A stretch of 64,000 bases of DNA. It comes from Fluviicola sp. (lineage in GTDB: Bacteria > Bacteroidota > Bacteroidia > Flavobacteriales_D > Crocinitomicaceae). The position numbers and the translations under genes are program-made. Below are positions 24,420 to 34,030 of the stretch, piece after piece (the first letter of the stretch is position 1; every line of letters starts with the position of its first letter). The notes below the pieces were generated by a model. That model saw nothing but the letters and a program-made list of their open reading frames with translations. It searched no databases and was not told the origin of the DNA. Location: positions 1 through 64,000 of the forward strand of contig JARWZO010000023.1 of assembly GCA_029866325.1 (NCBI GenBank), written 5' to 3'.

Positions 24420-27400
24420 ATGAAATTGCTGATACTTGCCGGTTGGCTCTTCTTGTCGTGCGTTGCGTGGACTCAATCGAATCCGTTGCCCTACGTAAAA
24501 AACGGCAAGTGGAGTCTGGTTGATTCGAATGGAAGATTGATCAAAGAAACCGATTGTTCTTACATTCATCAATTCGACGAATCGGGATTTACTTTTTTCT
24601 GCGAAAACGGTGGTTACGGCATCATGAACAGCAAGGGCGAAACCGTTTTAAAACCCATTTATGCCGATGTACAGCAAAAAGGCTTCGGGCACTATCAATT
24701 GTATGACAATAACGGCTGGATTCCCTACGAACCGAAGGGTTTTCGTTTGATCGGAAACGACACCGTTCAATCGTTCGAAACACTTTCTTCTGCCTGGGCA
24801 TTGGTAAGTATTACCGACAAGTGGTACCTGGAACATCTGCAAACGGGAAATCATTGGAAAATAAACGATTCGGTTGCTACCTATAAATTATTGCACGACC
24901 ATTTATGGCTCGAAGCGGATGATACAACCACGCTTTTGATCAACGGAAAAGGTGAAATGGTTTTGAGCGGACAACTCTACTTGCGCTCTCAAAACGAGCT
25001 TCACGATGTGACCTTCAAGCGCAAACATTATCTGTTTGATTCCCGCGGAATCTGGCCCATGACCGATATCGAACAAGTGATTTTTGAAGAGACCGCCCTT
25101 TTTGTGAAAACCAAAAAAGAAGGGTTCTATTGTGGCTACGACGGTTCGGTGATTCTGAAAGGCAATTATGAAAACATCACCGAATTTGACCAACACTATT
25201 TTCAGGTGCGAAGAAATGGATTGGTAACGCTACTTGATCGTAAAACACATCAACAAGCATTGCCCTTTATCTACGAAAACATGTATCCGCGGCTGGAAGG
25301 AGGTTTTATTGTGGAACTGGAAGGTAATAACGGATGGATTGACAAAGACTTCAAAACTATCATCCCTTGCAAGTACCAGCGATTCACCGTGCGAGACCAA
25401 CTTGCACAGGTTTATGAATTGAACTACGTCGGATTGTTCTCATTGAAAACTAAAAAGGAAATTCTACCGGCCGTTTACAATACCATCACCCAAAGTGGCA
25501 ATCGCTTCAAAGCCATTCGCAATGAACTAATCACCATTATCGAGTTAAACGACCAACATGCCATTGTAAAAACAGCCAAAATAGATAACGCCATTACGGT
25601 TCAAACACTTCTTAAACGGGAAGCGCCTTCGCGTCCACCAAAGTTCATTGACCCGCGCTTATTTGCTTTGGGTTGGTTTTTAGACAGCAACTTGGTAACT
25701 CCGGCAAATGAACCGGCCTATTATTCGGTGAAATGGGGTTTGAAAAACACAGCCGACAGCATCGTTATTCCGGCTAGTATCTCCGAATTAAAATACTTGC
25801 CAATGGCGCCGTTTACGCTGCAATACGTTGGTACTACCGAATTCAAAAGGGCCGTAAACGGAGTCGATAAAATCCCAAGCTTTAAAGCCGTCTATCTTCC
25901 AACTGGCAAAATTCTAAACAAAAACACCTTTATTTCTTATGATTCAACCGATTTTCGTCGGCGTAATTTTATGCGGGTTTCTACTACAAGTGGATTTTCC
26001 ATTTTACGCGCAGATGCAACACTCACGCCGCTGTCTTACATTGAAAAAGGAAGCAATCGCAACCTGTTGTACTGCGAATCTAAAACGGTAGAAGTTACCG
26101 AGAAGGAATCGGATGAAATGACTGAAATTACCAATCTTGATTTTATCACTAATTATCTTAATCTTCCGCATCCGACCTATGTGGCGAGCGGTTCTAAAAA
26201 AATCAAAGGGTTCATTTATCCCGAAGGCAAATGGAACTTCCTGAAACCCGACGGCACTCCTTTGTTCAACGAATCTTTTTCATTTGCGAAACCTTTTTTG
26301 GGGAATCAGGCATTGGTGAAAGTGGGTAAAAAGTGGGGCGTTGTGAATTCGGATACGCTGATCATTCCGGCGGTGTATTCGGCCATCGAACGCAAAATCA
26401 TTGATCGCGATACGTTTTTTGTTGCACAGCAAGCCCAAGGCGGAAGCAGGTTACTCGATACTTCATCAACAACATTGGGCAATTACACGATTGCTTTTTC
26501 CAGAGGGAATGCATTGATCATGGAAATTGGCGGACAAAAACAACTGTTCGACACCGACCTGAAACCGTTGTCAGAAGTTTATTCGACAATGAAATTTCTC
26601 AAAAGCGGTTTGATTCTTGCGAAAATAAAGAAAGAATACACCCTGCTTACCGGCGAAGGAACTATTCTCTATGTAGGTCCGGAACCGCCCGAAGATGTTC
26701 TCTGGCATTCGTTTCTGGTTTTCAAAACCGGTGGTTCTTATCAGGTAAAAGATCTTTCCGACAAAGTCATTGCAGATCGCTGTTCCTCTGCAGAAGCTAA
26801 GGGGAATTATATGCTTATTCGAAGAAACGGCGCTACTGATATTTTTGATTTGCGCGGCAATCTGTTAATCGATGAAGTAACCGGCTCTATTTTGGTGGAT
26901 ACCCTCGGCAACGGACTAGCAATCGTTGAAAAGAATAAGGTCATTGTTTACGAAGGACCTGAACGCCGAATGAAACTGAAAGGCTTTGTACCCACTCATT
27001 TTATCAGCGGTAAATTTCTCTGCAATACCAAAGATTCATGTATTCTATATTCGTATTTCGGTGAAAAAGAATCTGTCTTACCGCATATTGATGAAGTAGC
27101 AGTTTTGGAAGACGCAAGCATCTTTTTAAAAACGTCAGGGAAGGTAAATTTCCTTTTTGACCGTGAATGGAAACCCGTTTTACCGGAAGAGAAAAAATTC
27201 AGACAGTTAATGAATGTCGGTCCGGCAATCTATGCCTACAACACTGCTGAAGGGAAAACGGTTCTCTACAATGCTGAAACAAACGAATCAGATTCTACTT
27301 ACCGCAACGTTACAGGATATTTTGAACAAGACCGTTTATTAGTCACAAAAGGAACGCGTCTTAGTTACCTGGATGAGCATTTTAAACCTATCACGGCACG

Positions 27401-27710
27401 CACTTTTAGTCAGGCAATTCCTTTTGCGGGTAAGCATGCTGCCATTGCCGATCAGCGAGGTTGGACATTGATCGATCACCAATGTAACTCGCTTACCTAT
27501 CCTAATTATGGTGAAATCAAAGCGCTCAATGCGCAACTGTTCAAAACACAGAAATTACCACTTTACGGATTGTACAATTCACAAGGAAAATTACTGATTC
27601 CGGTAGAATACGAGCAAATTCGCTTCTTATCCAACGGCATTATTTTGTGCGTAAAAGAAGGAGCTTTTTATTATTTCAGAAAAGACGGAAACCCATTGCC
27701 TATGCTGTAA
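24420..27710 (+). CDS. Large exported WG-repeat protein
   Basis: 1096 residues. A signal peptide (1-20, ending VAWTQS) is followed by many degenerate WG-type repeats: blocks such as KNGKWSLVDSNGRLI, GGYGIMNSKGETVLKPIY, NNGWIDKDFKTIIPCKYQ, GKKWGVVNSDTLIIPAVY and YGLYNSQGKLLIPVEY, about every 35-45 residues. The repeats form small beta hairpins, suggesting a solenoid or adapter for protein binding. No sorting tail is seen, so it may remain in the periplasm or the outer membrane. It is co-transcribed with the preceding lipoprotein, which may anchor it (inference). A strong terminator follows. Confidence 0.85.
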   Translation: MKLLILAGWLFLSCVAWTQSNPLPYVKNGKWSLVDSNGRLIKETDCSYIHQFDESGFTFFCENGGYGIMNSKGETVLKPIYADVQQKGFGHYQLYDNNGWIPYEPKGFRLIGNDTVQSFETLSSAWALVSITDKWYLEHLQTGNHWKINDSVATYKLLHDHLWLEADDTTTLLINGKGEMVLSGQLYLRSQNELHDVTFKRKHYLFDSRGIWPMTDIEQVIFEETALFVKTKKEGFYCGYDGSVILKGNYENITEFDQHYFQVRRNGLVTLLDRKTHQQALPFIYENMYPRLEGGFIVELEGNNGWIDKDFKTIIPCKYQRFTVRDQLAQVYELNYVGLFSLKTKKEILPAVYNTITQSGNRFKAIRNELITIIELNDQHAIVKTAKIDNAITVQTLLKREAPSRPPKFIDPRLFALGWFLDSNLVTPANEPAYYSVKWGLKNTADSIVIPASISELKYLPMAPFTLQYVGTTEFKRAVNGVDKIPSFKAVYLPTGKILNKNTFISYDSTDFRRRNFMRVSTTSGFSILRADATLTPLSYIEKGSNRNLLYCESKTVEVTEKESDEMTEITNLDFITNYLNLPHPTYVASGSKKIKGFIYPEGKWNFLKPDGTPLFNESFSFAKPFLGNQALVKVGKKWGVVNSDTLIIPAVYSAIERKIIDRDTFFVAQQAQGGSRLLDTSSTTLGNYTIAFSRGNALIMEIGGQKQLFDTDLKPLSEVYSTMKFLKSGLILAKIKKEYTLLTGEGTILYVGPEPPEDVLWHSFLVFKTGGSYQVKDLSDKVIADRCSSAEAKGNYMLIRRNGATDIFDLRGNLLIDEVTGSILVDTLGNGLAIVEKNKVIVYEGPERRMKLKGFVPTHFISGKFLCNTKDSCILYSYFGEKESVLPHIDEVAVLEDASIFLKTSGKVNFLFDREWKPVLPEEKKFRQLMNVGPAIYAYNTAEGKTVLYNAETNESDSTYRNVTGYFEQDRLLVTKGTRLSYLDEHFKPITARTFSQAIPFAGKHAAIADQRGWTLIDHQCNSLTYPNYGEIKALNAQLFKTQKLPLYGLYNSQGKLLIPVEYEQIRFLSNGIILCVKEGAFYYFRKDGNPLPML

Positions 27711-27729
27711 ACCACAACCCCTAAATAAA

Positions 27730-27767
27730 AAAGCCCCTTCACCATTTCGAACCGGAGAAGGGGCTTT
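27730..27767 (+). terminator. Terminator of the lipoprotein/WG operon
   Basis: AAAGCCCCTTC (27730-27740) pairs exactly with GAAGGGGCTTT (27757-27767). The A-rich 5' flank could also serve the opposite strand. Confidence 0.85.
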
Positions 27768-27826
27768 GCATTAAATGATGTTTAATGAAGCTGTCTAATA
27801 AAGACTCATCATTTAGTAAAATCTTG

Positions 27827-27949
27827 AGGTGGATTAAAAAGTGATAAAATGCAAGGCATTGAGGATGAGATGCTGGGAGTTTACTTAAGTAAATGACCAA
27901 CATCGAGATCCGAAAATAACGACGCAGGTTATTACTTTTTGGACACCTT
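27827..27949. repeat. MITE-like element with imperfect terminal inverted repeats
   Basis: The left end (27827-27846, AGGTGGATTAAAAAGTGATA) and right end (27929-27949) are imperfect reverse complements sharing AAAAAGTxATAA and GGTG. The centre holds the 14-bp palindrome TTTACTTAAGTAAA (27880-27893). The element stops 2 bases before the stop codon of the downstream minus-strand gene. I see no transposase frame. Confidence 0.6.
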
Positions 27950-27951
27950 CT

Positions 27952-29349
27952 TTATTTCGTAGAACTACACACAAAATCGGTGATTGGTAATTTCGTTTTT
28001 TTGATCGCTCCGAAACCACCAGCCACATCAACCAAGTTGGTGTAACCATTGCGCATAAGCAAAGAAATAGCAATCACACTGCGGTATCCGCCTGCACAAT
28101 GCATGTGATACGTTTTGTTTTTATCCAGTTTTGTGAGATCATCCTGCATAAAATCGAGCGCATAATGCGTAGCGCCATCCACATGCTCGGCATCCCATTC
28201 ACCCGGTTTACGCACATCTACCAATGAAATGGTGTCAAATATGTTCTCCAGCGATTCCGCCTCTACCGATGTGATGGTTTGTAACGGTTCACCGGCTGCT
28301 TTCCAGGCATTCATTCCACCGTCTAAGTAACCGATACAATGATCGTAACCCACCCGGGCCAAACGGGTAACAGCTTCTTCTTCTTGTCCTTCAGGAGCAA
28401 TAAGCACGATCGGTTGTTTGATGTTTTCAATCAAGGCGCCTACCCACATAGCAAAGGTTCCGTTCAAACCGATGAATTGACTTCCGCTGATAAAACCATT
28501 TATATAATCGTTTTGCGTGCGAACATCCAGAATCAGTGCGCCGTTGTATTGCGCTTCTTTCAATTCAGCAACACTTAATCCACGCGTACCACGATCAACA
28601 ACGGCATCAAAACTATCGTAGCCCGTTTTGTTCATCATCGCATTTTTCGGGAAATATTGTGGTGGAGGCAAAATACCTTCAGTCAATTCTTTGATGAAAT
28701 CTGCTTTACTCACATCGGTGCGCAAGGCATAATTGGTGCGCTTTTGTTCGCCCAATGTTCCTACGGTTTCGCTACTCATGTTTTTACCACATGAACTTCC
28801 TGCTCCGTGACCCGGATATACAATCACCTCATCGGGCAATTGCATAATCTTATTACGAAGCGAATCGTAAAGCATTCCAGCCAAATCTTCTTGTGTCAAA
28901 TCACCTTTGATTGCCAAATCAGGTCGACCAACATCACCTAAAAACAAGGTGTCTCCGGTAAAAATAGCGTGTTCCTTTCCATTTTCATCGAGCAACAAGT
29001 AAGTTACCGATTCGGGTGTATGTCCGGGAGTATGTAACACTTTGATGGTCACTTTCCCAATTTTAAATTCCTGATTATCCTTGGCAACAATGCACTCGAA
29101 CGATGGATGTGAATCGGGACCATAAACGATAGGAGCGCCGGTTTTCTTTGCCAAATCGATGTGACCCGAAACAAAATCTGCGTGAAAATGCGTTTCTAAA
29201 ATATAAGTGATCTTTCCACCCCATTCCATTGCCAGATCCAGGTAAGGTTGTACTTCACGCAAGGGATCTATCACAGCGATTTGTCCTTCACTTTCAATAA
29301 AATAGGCCGCTTCCGCTAAACATTTGGTATATAATTGCTCTATGCGCAT
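27952..29349 (-). CDS. Persulfide dioxygenase-rhodanese fusion (CstB-like)
   Basis: 465 residues. The N-terminal metallo-beta-lactamase domain (1-240) has the iron site THFHADF (HxHxD), H in LHTPGHTPES and D in FTGDTLFLGDVGRPD, with YPGHGAGSSCG. This is the ETHE1/persulfide dioxygenase pattern, which oxidises glutathione or CoA persulfide to sulfite. Two rhodanese domains follow. The first (about 265-355) has no active-site cysteine (IVLIAPEGQEEE), so it is inactive. The second (about 370-460) keeps CAGGYRS. This order matches CstB-type enzymes that convert sulfane sulfur to thiosulfate in the cytosol. It is monocistronic; no persulfide sensor gene adjoins. Confidence 0.88.
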   Translation of the reverse strand: MRIEQLYTKCLAEAAYFIESEGQIAVIDPLREVQPYLDLAMEWGGKITYILETHFHADFVSGHIDLAKKTGAPIVYGPDSHPSFECIVAKDNQEFKIGKVTIKVLHTPGHTPESVTYLLLDENGKEHAIFTGDTLFLGDVGRPDLAIKGDLTQEDLAGMLYDSLRNKIMQLPDEVIVYPGHGAGSSCGKNMSSETVGTLGEQKRTNYALRTDVSKADFIKELTEGILPPPQYFPKNAMMNKTGYDSFDAVVDRGTRGLSVAELKEAQYNGALILDVRTQNDYINGFISGSQFIGLNGTFAMWVGALIENIKQPIVLIAPEGQEEEAVTRLARVGYDHCIGYLDGGMNAWKAAGEPLQTITSVEAESLENIFDTISLVDVRKPGEWDAEHVDGATHYALDFMQDDLTKLDKNKTYHMHCAGGYRSVIAISLLMRNGYTNLVDVAGGFGAIKKTKLPITDFVCSSTK

Positions 29350-29509
29350 TGCTCTTCAATTTGAGCTGTAAAGTTCGGCTTTTTTTGAATGAAAACAGTT
29401 GGTAGAGGAAAAATTAACAAATAGTTTCCATGGTAACTATTTGCGGTCTGCTTTTTGATTATCGCAAGCTCAAGAGAAATTATGTATTTTTAGGGCAAAA
29501 TTGAATTGT

Positions 29510-31219
29510 ATGAAAGGATTATCAATCGCGTTAGTAAGCATGTTGCTTTCCATCGGATTTATAGGAAATGCGTTTGCTGCGAAACCGAAGTTACCAAAAC
29601 TGGAGCCGGGTATTTACGCCAAAATGGAAACCTCTAAGGGAGTTATTATTATTCAACTGGAGTATGAAAAAGCCCCGATGACGGTAGCCAATTTTGTTGG
29701 TTTGGCAGAGGGTAATTTTAAACCCGGTGATAAATTCATCAAAAAACCGTTATACAACGGCCTGAAATTTCACCGAGTGATTGCCGATTTTATGATTCAG
29801 GGTGGTGATCCGCTTGGAACAGGAGAAGGCGATCCGGGTTATTCGTTTCCGGATGAGTTTCACAAAGACCTTCGACACAATGGCCCTGGCATTCTTTCAA
29901 TGGCGAATTCTGGCCCGAACACCAACGGAAGTCAATTCTTCATTACACACAAAGAAACGCCTTGGCTCGACGATATGCACACCGTGTTCGGACATGTAAT
30001 TCAAGGTCAGGATGTCGTGAACGCTATCGCTCAGAATGATGTGATGAAAAAAGTAACGATTATTCGCGTAGGTGAAGCCCAGAAAAAATGGAATGCAACC
30101 GAAACGTTTAACAACGAAATGAATAAAATCAAGGCCGCTGCAGAGCAAAAGTTGGCTGAAGAAGCCAAGCGCAAAGCTGAAGCTGCGGAGCGTATTGCCA
30201 AATTGAGCCCTGGTATTTATGCCAATTTCGAAACTACAAAAGGAACAATCATTGTTCAATTAGACTATGACAAAGCCCCGATGACGGTTGCTAACTTTGT
30301 AGGTTTGGCCGAAGGAAATTTAACAGCGGTAAATCGCTCATACACCAAACCTTTCTTTGACGGATTGAAATTTCACCGTGTCATCAAGGACTTTATGATT
30401 CAGGGTGGTGACCCAATGGGTGTTGGTTCCGGTGGTCCGGATCACCGTTTCTTTGATGAATTTCACCCTGACTTGAAACACAGTGGTCCCGGTATTTTAT
30501 CAATGGCCAATTCAGGTCCAAGCACCAACGGAAGTCAGTTCTTTATTACGCACAAGGAAACGCCTTGGTTGGATGGAAAACACTCTGTATTTGGTCATGT
30601 TGTGGAAGGCATGGATGTGGTAAACGCTATTGAGCAAAACGATGTGATGACACAAGTAACTATCATTCGTGTGGGTGACGCAGCTAAAAACTGGAATGCA
30701 ACGAAAGAGTTTGCACGTGTTTACGACGTGAAAAAAGGTGAACAAGATGCAAGAAAAGCAGCAGAAGAAAAACAAAAAGCAATCGACGCAGAACGCATTA
30801 AATTGGTTTCTGAAATGTCAGAAGCAGATTACAATAAAAAGTTCTTCGCTGAGATCAAAAAAACGTATCCAACTGCCAAACAAACCGCTACTGGTTTGGT
30901 GTATGTAATTGAAACTAAAGGAACCGGAAAACCTGCCGTTCAAGGTAATCAGGTTTCCGTTCACTACACAGGAATGTTCATGGATGGGAAAAAATTCGAT
31001 TCTTCTCATGATCGCGGTCAACCAATGAGCTTCGGTTACAAAGTGCAGCCAATGATCCCAGGATTTGAAGAAGGTTTGTCCATGCTTGGAAAAGGAGGAA
31101 AAGGTAAATTCTTCCTTCCTTACGCTGTTGCCTATGGTAAAAACGGAAAAGCGCCAATGATTACTCCTTACACCGATTTGATTTTCGAATTGGAAGTAGT
31201 GGATATCACTGTAAAATAA
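29510..31219 (+). CDS. Secreted triple peptidyl-prolyl isomerase (cyclophilin-cyclophilin-FKBP)
   Basis: 569 residues from ATG 29510; a TTG nine bases upstream is less likely. The signal peptide ends near NAFAAK (about 23). Two cyclophilin domains follow (about 30-190 and 225-395). Each has [13 protein letters not shown], [22 protein letters not shown] and VFGHV, so both active sites look intact. The first linker is a charged Ala/Lys/Glu coiled coil. An FKBP domain (about 455-569) has [18 protein letters not shown] and [16 protein letters not shown]. The enzyme would isomerise Xaa-Pro bonds in the periplasm and may help T9SS cargo or outer-membrane protein folding (inference). It is followed by a UUCG-type terminator. 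Confidence 0.93.
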   Translation: MKGLSIALVSMLLSIGFIGNAFAAKPKLPKLEPGIYAKMETSKGVIIIQLEYEKAPMTVANFVGLAEGNFKPGDKFIKKPLYNGLKFHRVIADFMIQGGDPLGTGEGDPGYSFPDEFHKDLRHNGPGILSMANSGPNTNGSQFFITHKETPWLDDMHTVFGHVIQGQDVVNAIAQNDVMKKVTIIRVGEAQKKWNATETFNNEMNKIKAAAEQKLAEEAKRKAEAAERIAKLSPGIYANFETTKGTIIVQLDYDKAPMTVANFVGLAEGNLTAVNRSYTKPFFDGLKFHRVIKDFMIQGGDPMGVGSGGPDHRFFDEFHPDLKHSGPGILSMANSGPSTNGSQFFITHKETPWLDGKHSVFGHVVEGMDVVNAIEQNDVMTQVTIIRVGDAAKNWNATKEFARVYDVKKGEQDARKAAEEKQKAIDAERIKLVSEMSEADYNKKFFAEIKKTYPTAKQTATGLVYVIETKGTGKPAVQGNQVSVHYTGMFMDGKKFDSSHDRGQPMSFGYKVQPMIPGFEEGLSMLGKGGKGKFFLPYAVAYGKNGKAPMITPYTDLIFELEVVDITVK

Positions 31220-31239
31220 TTTCAACCAATATCTTTGTA

Positions 31240-31266
31240 AAGTCCTGCTTCGGCGGGACTTTTTTG
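31240..31266 (+). terminator. Terminator with UUCG tetraloop
   Basis: AAGTCCTGC (31240-31248), loop TTCG, GCGGGACTT (31253-31261), then T-tract TTTTT. The next ATG is at 31271, immediately after it. Confidence 0.9.
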
Positions 31267-31270
31267 TTTT

Positions 31271-31738
31271 ATGATACGAACTATACTAAAAACTCTTTAT
31301 TGGAATCAATGGTTGGGGTTGGCTTTGTTCTTCTTCATTGGTGATTTTGTCTGTCATTGGGTACTCGATATTGCCATTCATGATGCTTATCTCGTAATTG
31401 GCGATTATCAAATCGGTCTTTTTGTAGGAAGCTTTTTTCTGATCACCTGGTCTCTTTTCAGATTCTTTCCAGCGTTCAAATCAATGCTATGGTTGGCAAG
31501 AATTCATGTTACCGGAACAACCATCGTAACAATAGTGATTTTCATCTTGTTGAATAATGAGATTCACGAGCAGAAATTGCGAAGGTATTCCGACTATTCG
31601 GTTTATACTGAATTCAACCAACCGCAATCATCTAATGAAGATTGGATTCTACTGCTTCTTTATGTGTTTTTAATCCTTCAGCTTAGTTGGTTTGTTCAGT
31701 TGATTGTGTGGTATTATTACAAAGTGAGGAAAGTATAA
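31271..31738 (+). CDS. Four-helix membrane hypothetical protein
   Basis: 155 residues with four hydrophobic segments (about 13-33, 45-68, 76-97 and 125-148) and a polar loop rich in Tyr, Asn and Gln between the last two. No known motif. The start lies 5 bases after a strong terminator, so it must be expressed by read-through or from a promoter within the upstream region; TATCTTTG at 31230-31237 is a candidate -7 box. The function is unknown. Confidence 0.65.
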   Translation: MIRTILKTLYWNQWLGLALFFFIGDFVCHWVLDIAIHDAYLVIGDYQIGLFVGSFFLITWSLFRFFPAFKSMLWLARIHVTGTTIVTIVIFILLNNEIHEQKLRRYSDYSVYTEFNQPQSSNEDWILLLLYVFLILQLSWFVQLIVWYYYKVRKV

Positions 31739-31915
31739 TCCCTTGGAGATTAACTAACGTGAGTTCGGGATCCACATTTTTTTAGTAAGACATTTACGGT
31801 ATGTTTGTTCAACCCCTAAAGAGTGGCGCGTTAAAAGAGACGGGTTGTAGTTGCCATATTTCGTCCCTGCAAGACGAATAGAACAGTACAAAACAAGACC
31901 AATTTACCCCACAAA

Positions 31916-31947
31916 AAAAGTCACCAATCGTTCGATTGATGACTTTT
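31916..31947 (-). terminator. Terminator of the MORN-like gene
   Basis: Read on the minus strand, AAAAGTCATCAATCG (31933-31947) pairs with the reverse complement of 31916-31930, with one G-T style mismatch, and then TTTTTT follows. It lies about 20 bases after the stop codon. Confidence 0.8.
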
Positions 31948-31966
31948 CTGTTTATTTCAGTTTTAT

Positions 31967-32839
31967 TTAAAGCTGACCGTCTGAGTGGTATACACCACTT
32001 TTGTAGACTTTCACTTTGAGCAGGATACCGTCTCTATCGTAAACATAGACTTTACCATCCCAAAGTTTACCGTCTTTAAAGACTCCGTCTTGCCAAATTT
32101 CATCGTCTTCGTTGTAGACTTTGTTGTATCCGTTTGGCTGCCATTTCACCCCTTTTGTTTTCGGTGTTCCGACAGCAGGCGCACGTTCATTACTTTGACC
32201 AGGATCCCTAACGGTTACCGGTTGATTCACCATTTCTTTTTCGGTGCTTTTGGAAACAGATCCGTCTACAGCGTATTCAATGATTTCTTTCACGTCACCG
32301 TTTTCGTAGTAACGAACCGCTTTTCCGGTTGGAGTACCATTGCTGGAAGTGTATTCAAATTCCAACTGTCCGTTCGGGTAATAGTATTTTACCTTCCCTT
32401 GTTCTTTTCCTCCCTCATTGTAATCGGCTTCGTATTCCAATTGTCCATTCTCGTGAAAGCGTTTCAGCGAGTCGTGGTACTGGTTTTTCTCAAAGTTTCC
32501 AATCTCTTTGATTTTACCATTTTGGTGATACTTCGTGTAGTTACCCTTCGGGCGGTTATTTTCATATTCCCCCTTGAGTTTCGGAGTGACTCCATCGTTG
32601 TGGTACTTGATCCAAATACCTTCTTTACGATCGTCAATATATTTTCCCTCTTCTACTTTTCCTTCGGCTGGTATCCCTGCCTCAGGACGGTCTTTACCGT
32701 AGTAAATCCATTTACCTTGTTTTCCTTTCTCATTTTTTTGGTTAATCCCATCTTGGTCATTATTACCATTATAGGACCACCCAATGATTCCGAAAGTGAG
32801 GAAACAGATTAGAAGAACCAATTGCTTTGACTTCCACAT
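31967..32839 (-). CDS. MORN-like (YwqK-type) repeat protein
   Basis: 290 residues from ATG 32839 (MWKSKQLVLLICFLTFG); the longer frame lacks a better start. An N-terminal signal/anchor (1-22) is followed by about seven repeats of the type 'GKWIYYGKD', 'GIWIKYHNDG', 'GNYTKYHQNGKIKEIGNFE', 'KVKYYYPNGQLEFEY' and 'GKAVRYYENGDVKEIIEY'. This is the YwqK/MORN-variant pattern, annotated in other genomes as 'antitoxin component' although often no toxin is present. The Lys/Asn-rich linker between repeats and tail is polar. It is exported or envelope-bound. I see no toxin gene beside it, so a toxin-antitoxin role is not supported here. Confidence 0.82.
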   Translation of the reverse strand: MWKSKQLVLLICFLTFGIIGWSYNGNNDQDGINQKNEKGKQGKWIYYGKDRPEAGIPAEGKVEEGKYIDDRKEGIWIKYHNDGVTPKLKGEYENNRPKGNYTKYHQNGKIKEIGNFEKNQYHDSLKRFHENGQLEYEADYNEGGKEQGKVKYYYPNGQLEFEYTSSNGTPTGKAVRYYENGDVKEIIEYAVDGSVSKSTEKEMVNQPVTVRDPGQSNERAPAVGTPKTKGVKWQPNGYNKVYNEDDEIWQDGVFKDGKLWDGKVYVYDRDGILLKVKVYKSGVYHSDGQL

Positions 32840-32955
32840 GTTCACATTAATTAGTTTAGTAGCGCATTTTAAAGATAGATTTATTTTCGGATAATTCACA
32901 AGGAAAAAAGTAAAATTAGATAAAAAGGACAAATCAATCGATGAACGCGAAACCA

Positions 32956-33909
32956 TTAGTTAATAATCTTGTTAATGTCAATGTTTTTTAACATTTCTGT
33001 TGACATATTGAACAAGTCGAAGCGTTCCGACCATCCCCAATCTGCCCTTGCAACACTGTCGTCGATCGATGCCGGCCACGAGTCTGCAATTGCCTGACGG
33101 AAGTCAGGAGAATACGTTATTTTAAATTCAGGAATTGTCACCTGAATGCAAGCAGCCAATTCTTTCGGAGTAAAACTCAAAGCAGAAAGATTGTAACTAG
33201 AACGAACCGTTAATTGTTCCGCCGGAGCGTCCATCAATTCTATCGTTGCGCGAATCGCATCTTCCATAAACATCATTGGTAATGCCGTATTTTCACTCAA
33301 AAAGCAGGAATATTCCTTTTTGGCTTTTGCCTGATAGAAAATATCGACCGCATAATCGGTAGTACCACCGCCGGGTAAACTTTTGTAGGAAATCAATCCC
33401 GGGTAACGGATACTGCGCACATCGACTCCAAATTTATTGAAGTAATACTCACACCAGCGTTCTCCTGCTTGTTTGGAAATGCCGTAAACAGTGGTAGGTT
33501 CCATTATGGTGTACTGTGGTGTGTTTTCGCTCGGAGTTGTTGGTCCGAAAACAGCAATTGAGCTCGGCCAGAATATTTTCTTGATCGATCCTTCTTTGGC
33601 TAAATCAAGAATGGTAAACAAACCTTCCATGTTCAATCGCCAGGCAAAATCAGGCGCTTTCTCTGCCGTAGCAGAAAGTAGCGCAGCCAATAAATAGACT
33701 TGTTCGAAGCCGGTTTCTCGGATATAAGTTGACACATCCTCCCGGTCGAGAATGTCCATTTTTCTGTAAGGCCCATTTGACAATTGCTCAGGGCATGTTT
33801 CTTTTACGTCAGCAGCCACCACTTGATCGTTTCCGAATTTGGTTCGAAGCGTCAAAACCAACTCCGTGCCGATTTGTCCACCGGCACCTATCACAAGCAC
33901 TTTTTTCAT
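32956..33909 (-). CDS. tdh: Short-chain NAD-dependent L-threonine 3-dehydrogenase
   Basis: 317 residues, the length of the epimerase-like threonine dehydrogenase family found in Bacteroidota, which oxidises L-threonine to 2-amino-3-ketobutyrate. The Rossmann glycine motif is GAGGQIG (8-14). The active-site pattern WPSS (114-117) with Y142-x3-K146 (YGISK) is intact, and the RYPGLIS segment is typical of this family rather than of GalE. 2-amino-3-ketobutyrate CoA ligase is not in the window. The gene is alone on the minus strand and divergent from hgd. A -7 box is at 33929-33936. Confidence 0.85.
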   Translation of the reverse strand: MKKVLVIGAGGQIGTELVLTLRTKFGNDQVVAADVKETCPEQLSNGPYRKMDILDREDVSTYIRETGFEQVYLLAALLSATAEKAPDFAWRLNMEGLFTILDLAKEGSIKKIFWPSSIAVFGPTTPSENTPQYTIMEPTTVYGISKQAGERWCEYYFNKFGVDVRSIRYPGLISYKSLPGGGTTDYAVDIFYQAKAKKEYSCFLSENTALPMMFMEDAIRATIELMDAPAEQLTVRSSYNLSALSFTPKELAACIQVTIPEFKITYSPDFRQAIADSWPASIDDSVARADWGWSERFDLFNMSTEMLKNIDINKIIN

Positions 33910-33928
33910 TTACGCCATTTATGAATGG

Positions 33929-33936
33929 CAAAAATA
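33929..33936 (-). promoter_or_regulatory. -7 box of the threonine dehydrogenase gene
   Basis: The minus strand reads TATTTTTG (perfect TAnnTTTG), 19 bases upstream of the ATG at 33909. Confidence 0.45.
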
Positions 33937-34030
33937 GCATTTTTTTCAAGCTACCACTTGCCTCAAGCTTATGGTCTAGTAATTCAATAAAACCTAATGT
34001 AAATCATTTTTTTATGCCATTGATTCTCCC

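Noticed and set aside
27885-28073. 62-codon minus-strand frame running through the MITE-like element into the persulfide dioxygenase gene
   Set aside because: It is out of frame with a well-supported gene and ends inside non-coding repeat DNA.
31967-32839. Toxin-antitoxin antitoxin reading of the YwqK/MORN-like protein
   Set aside because: No toxin gene adjoins; both neighbours are ordinary genes, and the label comes only from family naming.
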